Part shown: positions 62,106 through 64,000 of the stretch, one piece after another | Position numbering within the stretch: the first letter of the stretch is position 1 | How the letters are laid out: every line of letters begins with the position of its first letter | Source: Atrina japonica | Taxonomy: Eukaryota; Mollusca; Bivalvia; Pterioida; Pinnidae | Reading direction: 5' to 3' | Length of the DNA stretch: 64,000 nt | Assembly: GCA_030159075.1 (NCBI GenBank) | Contig: BROG01000457.1 | Location: forward strand, 186,001-250,000 | Translations under genes and position numbers: made by a program | The notes under the pieces: model-generated | Databases searched by the model: none | Told to the model about the DNA's origin: nothing | What the model saw: the letters and a program-made list of their open reading frames with translations, nothing else

Positions 62106-63751
62106 TTAACTGGTTGTCATTTTGATTCGCAGGGTCACTGCCGGTACAGCTCATGGTTTTGGCCTGTTTGACTATGCTCAGAGAAAAGAAGTTTTAACTA
62201 GATGTACCTTAAATCCTTCAGGTAAGATTGTATGTTTTTGTTGGTAGTAGAACTCAAGGGAGAGAAATGCATGAATTTGTCATGACTCTAAAAAGAAATT
62301 TATTTCTCACTTTAAAACAATGCATCTTTTGGGCTTTTAAAAATAGGTATTAATATCATGAATTTCAATGAAATGAGCAAGTCGGAATATTTATCTTTTT
62401 CCAATATTGTTGTAGTTCTCTAGATGTTTGTATTAATTTCTTGTTTAAGATATGACTGGCACGTCCGATACACCTATCTCTAGACGTAAATCATTCAAGA
62501 AATCCCTTAGAGAATCTTTCAGAAGGCTACGCAAGCGACGATCGGAGAGAAGGAAAGCTGCAGAAGATAAATCTAAAGAAACAAAGAAAAGGTTTGTGTT
62601 TACATCACGGATGATTTGTTATGGTGATCGGATTTCCCCTAGGGGCTGTTTTTGTTTTTCCCTCTCAGATTGTGTAATAATAAACAACGGCCAGTTTGTG
62701 TTCACTTCCCAAACTTTTGATTATCATAGACAATGTTTATGGAATCTGTTGATTTTCTTTGTATAATTATGTATGAAGAGGACAATATTGAATATTGGCT
62801 GATGACAAATTTGTAGTCGGCAAATTTTATTGATACAAAAATAAGTCAATTCACTTAATGCCACATGTTTTTGGTTAGAAATACCCTAAATTACAAACAA
62901 GTTTTTTTTATTATGGTCATATGATAAACGTTTGATTCAGCTTGTTTTTTATTTGATTTTTTTAGCGAGGAACCAAAAGCAGAGGGTGCCGAAGGTGGAT
63001 CTCCTGCACGAACATCTCCTGCCAAAACATCTCCCCCAACATCTCCTGAGACACGCCCAGTTGAAAGACAAGTAGAAGCTCGTAATCCAGATGACTCCAT
63101 GGCCTCAATGATTAGATGTATATATTTTGCTACAACTTTTATTACCGATGGTAAGTGGCTATATAAATATAAAATGAAAGCAAAATTTTTAAGCTAAATA
63201 ATAGAAGCACAGACACACATGCCATCCATGAGGGTTTTGTCATTAAGGGCAAATTAAAGATTGGATGGATATGTTTTCTGTCGTAAAAGGGCAAAAATTT
63301 CAAAGGGGCAAGAATTTTCAGTTATACTGTAATAGTGAAGATATCTGAAAAGGGAGAGTAATCAAAGTAAAGCTTCACCACTAACACTGCTTGTGACTAA
63401 TTGATTTAAAAATCATTCAGTTATAGATGAAATATGTAAAACTCAAAATTTAAATCTTTTTTTTTCCCTACAGTTAATAAAGCTCAATCTTCCCTGTGGA
63501 TTGGAACCAATGGTGGCCACGTCTTTGTGTATTCATTGACCGTGCCCGAAGAGAAACGTACAGAAAATGAAGTCGCAGCAGTGCTGGCAAAGGAAATTAA
63601 ACTACGCCACAAAGCGCCAGTCATATCAATTGGAATAATAGATGGAAGAGCCAAGCTTCTACCAGAGGCATTAGAAGTCCAACATGCTAGAGCTAAAGCC
63701 GCTGAAGGAAACAATCATTCAGTTATAATTTGCTCAGAAGAACAACTCAAG
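19549..63751 (+). CDS. LLGL1: Lethal(2) giant larvae homologue (Lgl), 18 coding exons, 3' end outside the window
   Basis: Lgl is a cortical polarity protein of the Scribble/Dlg/Lgl module. It opposes the Par6-aPKC complex at the basolateral membrane, binds myosin II and syntaxin pathway proteins, and is released from the membrane when aPKC phosphorylates it. Joined exons: 19549-19632, 27071-27168, 32441-32522, 33987-34102, 50659-50805, 51764-51836, 52782-52865, 53596-53722, 54360-54411, 54993-55165, 56649-56866, 57260-57327, 58055-58208, 60478-60806, 62133-62221, 62450-62591, 62966-63150, 63474-63751. They total 2499 nt = 833 codons with no stop and every phase consistent. Family hallmarks occur in the right order: [72 protein letters not shown], the [12 protein letters not shown] cassette and ICSEEQLK. 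Known Lgl proteins have about 1000-1100 residues, so roughly 200 C-terminal residues are missing. Tomosyn (STXBP5) is a relative, but these hallmarks are those of Lgl proper. An invertebrate Lgl is expected to be equally related to LLGL1 and LLGL2. Confidence 0.97.
20579..20748. mobile_element. MITE-like element, GGAACCT TIR (copy 1)
   Basis: The left arm GGAACCTATCTTGAAAGACC is matched on the right by the reverse complement of GGAACCTGTCTTGAGAGACC (about 20722-20744). The interior repeats GTGGTCTT.CAAGACAGGTG. There is no reading frame. Confidence 0.7.
23590..23810 (+). repeat. Dispersed repeat related to 10640-11020
   Basis: Shares the order CTAATCACCAAAACCCACAA, GTTTTACAAATGATTATAAAG, AAAAGTTGA, TATTGAGTCAATTTGGTGAC with the two copies inside the nested element at 10430-11020. 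It has no left inverted end here. Confidence 0.7.
26141..26356. mobile_element. Short element with 29-bp TIR
   Basis: TATAGGTGTACCAAGGTAAA then GTGGCACAT (26141-26169) pairs with ATGTGCCAATTTACCTTGGT then AGACCTATA (26328-26356) with two mismatches. The element of 216 bases has no coding content. No target duplication could be identified. Confidence 0.7.
26414..26594. mobile_element. MITE-like element, AACCTG TIR (copy 2)
   Basis: The left arm CAGTAGAACCTGTGTTGAGA is mirrored on the right by GTCATGACAGGTTCCACTT. The interior has the same GTGGTCTTACAAGACAGGTG phrases as the copy at 20579-20748. Confidence 0.7.
27071..27168 (+). CDS. LLGL1: LLGL coding exon 2 (residues 29-60)
   Basis: The acceptor is a long T run plus TTACAG. 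The exon encodes [16 protein letters not shown] and [12 protein letters not shown], the first blade of propeller one and the most recognisable Lgl N-terminal motif. The donor is GT|GTATCC, phase 2: the upstream GTG..T reading would break the frame with exon 3, so the exon must end at 27168. Confidence 0.95.
29438..29500. repeat. Dispersed repeat fragment shared with the 47-kb duplication
   Basis: GGACTGGTTCAAGTCATTGA, TTTATAGAAGAGTCCATTGT and GGGGTTGA recur at about 47308-47365 and 47660-47716 with few changes. Confidence 0.7.
29935..30400. repeat. 50-bp minisatellite in intron 2
   Basis: About nine copies of a unit of roughly 50 bases: ACATGTCTACATCTGTCTGA, CTCAGGAAAGGTTTCTTCTC, CTTCACTGAA. 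Degenerate relatives continue to about 30490. Confidence 0.9.
32441..32522 (+). CDS. LLGL1: LLGL coding exon 3 (residues 61-88)
   Basis: After GTCTAAG the exon starts T GTT GGT GCA, giving [19 protein letters not shown] and LFFLPEQ. GAPGVEF is an Lgl hallmark. A tyrosine is usual where the second V (residue 62) stands. The acceptor has a weak pyrimidine tract but it is the only one that keeps the frame. Too short for long-frame detection. Donor GTACGT. Confidence 0.93.
32523..33986 (+). other. LLGL intron 3
   Basis: 1.46 kb. Its last third is the 84-bp minisatellite; the rest is unremarkable AT-rich DNA. Confidence 0.8.
33293..33880. repeat. 84-bp minisatellite, seven copies
   Basis: Seven exact-length copies begin at ACTGATATCAGATATTGGCA (33293, 33377, 33461, 33545, 33629, 33713, 33797). 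A partial copy lies near 33921. Because 84 is a multiple of three, the minus strand stays open for 197 codons with a 28-residue period. There is no family resemblance and this is not called as a gene. Confidence 0.95.
33987..34102 (+). CDS. LLGL1: LLGL coding exon 4 (residues 89-126)
   Basis: Encodes [17 protein letters not shown], a WD-type blade ending in the LWEI strand, then a charged loop [14 protein letters not shown]. The acceptor TTATTTAG lies about 105 bases after the end of the 84-bp minisatellite. Donor GTAAGT, phase 2, followed by the 16.6-kb intron 4. Confidence 0.95.
35455..36680. repeat. 55-bp minisatellite in intron 4
   Basis: More than twenty copies of a unit of 40-57 bases: CCAGACTATCACCAGTACAG, ACCCTAGATCATAATACACA, ATAATACACAAAAA. 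Length variants mostly gain or lose one ATAATACACA block. Repetitive minus-strand frames ([15 protein letters not shown]) are by-products. Confidence 0.95.
37458..37486. repeat. (CA)n microsatellite
   Basis: A CA run of about 28 bases followed after a short gap by GTGTGTGTGT, so the two can pair. Confidence 0.85.
40131..40220. repeat. Dispersed repeat fragment shared with 52.1 kb
   Basis: CATGTATTTTGCATTGAGAA, GGTCCCATTGAAAG and AGAAAAAGGCCTG recur at about 52091-52155. A related stretch in reverse orientation lies near 55325-55375. Confidence 0.6.
40250..40371. repeat. Compound (CA)n/(TA)n microsatellite
   Basis: Alternating ACAC and TATA blocks for about 120 bases. Frames through it are artefacts. 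Confidence 0.95.
41900..42166. mobile_element. MITE-like repeat with ATGCCCCTGG ends
   Basis: ATGCCCCTGG (41900-41909) is inverted as CCAGGGGCAT (42157-42166). The inside repeats TTTGGATTGTGATACAGT twice and an extra ATGCCCCTGG at about 42079. The left end GCCTGAAAGGTCCACTATGG also occurs near 23531 in intron 1. Confidence 0.55.
45379..45655 (-). mobile_element. tRNA-derived SINE, minus orientation, with perfect 11-bp target duplication
   Basis: On the minus strand the head reads GGCTCCGTGGTAGAGTGCTC with an ideal B box GGGTTCGAACCCC. The body has CTTCAGATGAAACAGT and the tail GGGGCATTAAACAAC. ACCTTAACATT stands on both sides (45368-45378 and 45656-45666), fixing the insertion. The body is shared with the 15-kb SINEs but the tRNA head differs. 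Confidence 0.88.
47095..47290 (+). mobile_element. 5'-truncated SINE fragment
   Basis: Begins within the body (TTTTCCTGTCCTTCAGATGA) and continues through GTAGGTGTCTGTACGTTAAA, GCCAAAATTTGAAGCCCTTC and ATGAATGAAAGATTCTTAAG. There is no tRNA head. Its 3' part is inside the duplicated block. Confidence 0.75.
47211..47790. repeat. Direct duplication of 229 bp around a G-rich spacer
   Basis: 47211-47439 and 47563-47790 appear identical except for one A gained or lost (CTTTCAATGACACC against CTTTCATGACACC). The spacer 47440-47562 is almost entirely G with T and A. Confidence 0.9.
47440..47560. repeat. G-rich tract with quadruplex potential
   Basis: About 120 bases with more than ten runs of three or more G on the + strand. 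Glycine/tryptophan or proline/histidine frames here are artefacts. Confidence 0.85.
47807..47914. repeat. T-rich low-complexity tract
   Basis: Over 100 bases of T with scattered C and G. It yields a phenylalanine-rich frame with no meaning. Confidence 0.95.
50095..50285. repeat. About 20-bp degenerate tandem repeat before exon 5
   Basis: CATATTTCTGTGCTGTTT and variants occur about ten times. Not coding. Confidence 0.85.
50659..50805 (+). CDS. LLGL1: LLGL coding exon 5 (residues 127-175)
   Basis: Begins with the split serine codon AG|T and reads [28 protein letters not shown] and IIYQDVVMQ. The GTE.GNIY.LDV blade and the YQDVVMQ turn match Lgl. Other frames stay open here by chance and should not be called. 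Donor GTAAGA, phase 2. Confidence 0.96.
51541..51740. repeat. 21-bp tandem repeat in intron 5, just before exon 6
   Basis: About nine copies of GAACTGTAAGTTCACTATTTT. Each copy contains GTAAGT, a perfect donor-like word, only 24-200 bases upstream of the exon 6 acceptor. The minus strand stays open because 21 is a multiple of three. Confidence 0.9.
51764..51836 (+). CDS. LLGL1: LLGL coding exon 6 (residues 176-200)
   Basis: Begins by completing asparagine [23 protein letters not shown], then TNPHK. VPDD and GAVEAI.. are conserved in the family. The acceptor TTTCCAG follows a 21-bp tandem repeat directly. Donor GTCAGT. Confidence 0.95.
51837..52781 (+). other. LLGL intron 6
   Basis: 945 bases. 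Includes the dispersed block near 52091-52155 and a SINE tail at about 52550-52690 (TGCCGGCCACCATATAACTT). No exon seen. Confidence 0.7.
52782..52865 (+). CDS. LLGL1: LLGL coding exon 7 (residues 201-228)
   Basis: Encodes [17 protein letters not shown] then a polar loop ending STQ. IGY.RG.IV.WD is a typical Lgl blade. Acceptor TTTTATAG; donor GTAAAT; phase 0 at both ends. Confidence 0.95.
52866..53595 (+). other. LLGL intron 7
   Basis: 730 bases. Contains dispersed repeat family A copy 2 and a trailing GAGGGCATATAGTGTTTGGC word. No exon seen. Confidence 0.7.
53191..53347 (+). repeat. Dispersed repeat family A, copy 2 (LLGL intron 7)
   Basis: AAATGAAAGCAAAATTTTCA, ACATGCCCTCTATGAGACTG, ATATGTTTTCTGTTGTGAAG and AGGGGCAAAAATTTCCAGG follow the same order as in the copies at 131-277 and 63171-63330. 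Confidence 0.75.
53596..53722 (+). CDS. LLGL1: LLGL coding exon 8 (residues 229-270)
   Basis: Encodes [28 protein letters not shown], and a loop ending TPYG. QLESL.W and HSDGSY..WSV-type motifs are Lgl family features. Acceptor TTTGCAG; donor GTAAAT; phase 1. Confidence 0.96.
53779..54021 (+). mobile_element. tRNA-derived SINE, third head type (LLGL intron 8)
   Basis: The head GTGTCCGGGTAGTGCAGTGG holds an A box TAGTGCAGTGG and a slightly off B box TGTTTGATCCT. The body has GGGTTTTTCCCGCTTACTGC and GGTTTCCTCCCACTGCAAGG. The end is A/T-rich with AATAAAG. AAAGCT on both sides may be a short target duplication. Confidence 0.7.
54360..54411 (+). CDS. LLGL1: LLGL coding exon 9 (residues 271-287)
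   Basis: A small 52-base exon encoding [25 protein letters not shown] is a strong Lgl signature at the start of the LLGL domain. Acceptor TTAACAG; donor GTGAGT; phase 2. Confidence 0.95.
54412..54992 (+). other. LLGL intron 9
   Basis: 581 bases. The first 150 are an imperfect (CA)n/(TA)n array (54428-54562) that begins 17 bases after the donor. The rest is plain AT-rich DNA. Confidence 0.75.
54993..55165 (+). CDS. LLGL1: LLGL coding exon 10 (residues 288-345)
   Basis: Encodes [25 protein letters not shown], and [25 protein letters not shown] is one of the most conserved Lgl motifs, here with alanine in the second position. The exon ends in an acidic loop (NEGEERD). Donor GATG|GTATGA, phase 1, chosen because it joins in frame to EYDEP. 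Confidence 0.95.
55166..56648 (+). other. LLGL intron 10
   Basis: 1.48 kb, AT-rich. The only notable content is the inverse fragment of the 40.1/52.1-kb dispersed repeat near 55325-55375. The open stretch after the donor (to the TAA at about 55192) is intronic. Confidence 0.7.
56649..56866 (+). CDS. LLGL1: LLGL coding exon 11 (residues 346-418)
   Basis: Encodes [20 protein letters not shown], then [23 protein letters not shown] and LW.KIVDAGE. LLEEELV..DL and the SAITCS-like HVS.VP are conserved. Donor GTAAGT, phase 0. Confidence 0.97.
56867..57259 (+). other. LLGL intron 11
   Basis: 393 bases, AT-rich, nothing notable seen. Confidence 0.7.
57260..57327 (+). CDS. LLGL1: LLGL coding exon 12 (residues 419-440)
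   Basis: A 68-base exon encoding [20 protein letters not shown] and LSG. WPI.GG is a family hallmark leading into the second propeller. Acceptor ATTTCAG; donor GTAAGT; phase 2. Too short to be seen by frame length. Confidence 0.94.
57328..58054 (+). other. LLGL intron 12
   Basis: 727 bases, AT-rich with a T run at about 57488-57502. Nothing else seen. Confidence 0.7.
58055..58208 (+). CDS. LLGL1: LLGL coding exon 13 (residues 441-492)
   Basis: Encodes [20 protein letters not shown], a full WD blade, then a loop ending EEEWPPFRK. The EWPPFRKVG junction with exon 14 is conserved. Acceptor TTTTTTAG; donor GTACAA; phase 0. Confidence 0.96.
58333..60291. mobile_element. DNA transposon remnant, GGCC TIR and TAA target duplication (copy 2, LLGL intron 13)
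   Basis: The left end GGCC, A9, TATATGTCTGTTTAGGGTTTC is mirrored on the right by GGCC, A14, TATGTCTGTTTAGGGTTTC on the other strand. TAA flanks both ends (58330-58332 and 60292-60294). The element spans 1959 bases of the 2269-base intron. It lacks a recognisable transposase but contains an open frame at 58568-58974. The interior also has an approximate duplication of about 170 bases (near 59200-59350 and 59360-59510). The 3-base TAA duplication points to PIF/Harbinger; the class is an inference. Confidence 0.75.
58568..58974 (+). pseudogene. Unrecognised 135-codon open frame inside the transposon
   Basis: Between an upstream TAA and TAG (58972-58974) one frame stays open for about 135 codons. 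It includes [34 protein letters not shown] and [15 protein letters not shown], and ends VLMAGGRV. There is no methionine near its start (the first is well inside). Composition looks coding: balanced charged residues, mixed codons, lower AT than the surroundings. I do not recognise the family. It may be a captured exon of another gene or the end of a decayed element protein. No splice sites were assigned. Confidence 0.4.
60478..60806 (+). CDS. LLGL1: LLGL coding exon 14 (residues 493-601)
   Basis: The largest visible exon. It contains [48 protein letters not shown] and [15 protein letters not shown], all aligned with Lgl blades 8-10. Acceptor AATTTAG; donor GTAAGT; phase 2. Confidence 0.97.
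60879..60964. repeat. (AT)n microsatellite
   Basis: A pure AT run of about 85 bases. Confidence 0.95.
61704..61893. mobile_element. MITE-like element, AACCTG TIR (copy 3)
   Basis: TATATACAGTAAAACCTGC on the left is mirrored by ATACAGGTTTCACTGTATATA on the right. The interior has repeated AAGGTCA and GGTCCCTTG words. Same motif class as 20579-20748 and 26414-26594. Confidence 0.75.
61953..62058. repeat. Inverted partner of the intron 14 MITE
   Basis: 61979-62058 is the near-perfect reverse complement of 61722-61803 (AGATGAAGTATGCAGTCAAG, GGGACTTGAAAAA, ATAGAGGTGGCCCCTATATA). It starts with ATATACAGTGAAACCTGTA and runs into the (TA)n tract. Confidence 0.8.
62133..62221 (+). CDS. LLGL1: LLGL coding exon 15 (residues 602-631)
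   Basis: Encodes [19 protein letters not shown] and [10 protein letters not shown]. The (A)[11 protein letters not shown] motif is typical of Lgl. The first codon CT|G is split. The acceptor GATTCGCAG follows a (TA)n tract. Donor GTAAGA, phase 1. Confidence 0.95.
62450..62591 (+). CDS. LLGL1: LLGL coding exon 16, aPKC phosphorylation cassette (residues 632-678)
   Basis: Encodes [20 protein letters not shown] at residues 642-661. Serines 646, 650 and 654 sit in the same spacing as the three aPKC sites of fly Lgl, each flanked by arginine or lysine and followed by a hydrophobic residue. The basic, amphipathic stretch is also the known phosphoinositide and membrane-binding region, switched off by phosphorylation. 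The exon ends in a lysine-rich tail. Acceptor TTGTTTAAG; donor AG|GTTTGT. Confidence 0.96.
62592..62965 (+). other. LLGL intron 16
   Basis: 374 bases. The exon 16 frame stays open about 175 bases into it, so the donor at 62592 is chosen by the in-frame join to exon 17, not by a stop. Nothing else seen. Confidence 0.7.
62966..63150 (+). CDS. LLGL1: LLGL coding exon 17, Ser-Pro linker and blade start (residues 679-740)
   Basis: The first part (residues 679-708) is an acidic and glycine-rich linker with four Ser-Pro pairs at 691, 696, 701 and 705, three of them TSP. The second part returns to family sequence: [20 protein letters not shown], matching the D.DS....VRCLYFAD.F blade of Lgl. Acceptor TTTTTTAG; donor GTAAGT, phase 1. 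Confidence 0.94.
63171..63330 (+). repeat. Dispersed repeat family A, copy 3 (LLGL intron 17)
   Basis: AAATGAAAGCAAAATTTTTA, GCTAAATAATAGAAGC, CATGCCATCCATGAG, ATATGTTTTCTGTCGTAAAA and a closing AGGGGCAAGAATTTTCAGTT match copies 1 and 2 in order. It fills half of the 323-base intron. Confidence 0.75.
63474..63751 (+). CDS. LLGL1: LLGL coding exon 18 (residues 741-833)
   Basis: Encodes [50 protein letters not shown] and [12 protein letters not shown]. These match the Lgl blade with GTN.G.VF.Y, the AVLGKE...HRAPVV.I segment, and the SSEEQ.K motif after which another exon follows in relatives. Donor GTAATC at 63752, phase 0. Confidence 0.96.
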
Positions 63752-64000
63752 GTAATCATCGAACATGTATTGGAAAACAACTCTTGCATGTTCCTAGGTC
63801 TTATTTTCCATGTATAATGCATGTTTTTTACCAAAATTTGAGTATATTTTTTTTTTACTCGTACGTTATGTCTAGATTTTAGCTAATAAATCATTTTTGA
63901 CTCATGGAAATCTCAGCATGTGAAAAAAGAATAGATGCTTTGTAAATCGACTGGACTGGTAGCAGTTGCACACTAGGAGATGAAGTGAGCGATATGAATT
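63752..64000 (+). other. Start of LLGL intron 18 (runs off the window)
   Basis: AT-rich sequence after donor GTAATC. No further exon with Lgl sequence is visible before the edge. Confidence 0.7.

Larger units (their letters stand above)
60807..62132 (+). other. LLGL intron 14
   Basis: 1.3 kb with a long (AT)n tract (60879-60964), the MITE at 61704-61893 and its inverted partner, and a (TA)n tract at 62054-62101 ending 31 bases before exon 15. Frames on the minus strand through the AT tract are not genes. Confidence 0.8.

Overview
The window looks like nuclear DNA of an invertebrate animal, most likely a mollusc and probably a bivalve. It is AT-rich, its coding sequence is split by GT..AG introns, and it is crowded with tRNA-derived SINEs, small terminal-inverted-repeat (TIR) elements, minisatellites and long homopolymers. 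The SINE tails (for example GTTAAACAACAAATAAACAAAC) and the GGTCACCTGA-ended repeat are types I associate with bivalve genomes. The phylum is an inference; the animal origin is secure from the proteins.

Two protein-coding genes are visible, both on the + strand. At the left edge (368-487) is the final coding exon of a class II Rab11-FIP (FIP3/FIP4, nuclear-fallout type), carrying the C-terminal Rab11-binding helix, followed by a 3' UTR with AATAAA at 701. After about 19 kb without a recognisable gene comes lethal(2) giant larvae (LLGL). Its start codon is at 19549 and 18 consecutive coding exons can be joined up to 63751, where the window ends before the last exons. The 18 exons sum to 2499 nt, exactly 833 codons, with every junction in frame. 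They carry the hallmarks of the Lgl double beta-propeller and the basic aPKC phosphorylation cassette. Intron 4 alone is 16.6 kb. LLGL acts at the cortex in apico-basal polarity and Rab11-FIPs act in recycling-endosome transport. That is a thematic link only; nothing in the sequence shows co-regulation.

Layout: 1-730 Rab11-FIP end; 730-19523 repeat-rich intergenic DNA (GGTCACCTGA element with a SINE inside, 28-bp minisatellite, foldback element, a TAA/GGCC TIR element, inverted SINE pair, 430-bp tandem array ending close to LLGL); 19549-64000 LLGL, with introns holding MITE-like elements, 50-, 84-, 55- and 21-bp tandem arrays, SINEs, a G-rich duplicated block and a second TAA/GGCC element of 1.96 kb carrying a 135-codon open frame.

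The best candidates for something undescribed are the pair of elements that start GGCC, end GGCC and are flanked by TAA, one of which carries an unidentified coding-like fragment; the foldback element built of about 16-bp subrepeats at 7.7-8.1 kb; and a three-copy dispersed repeat that sits in introns of both genes.
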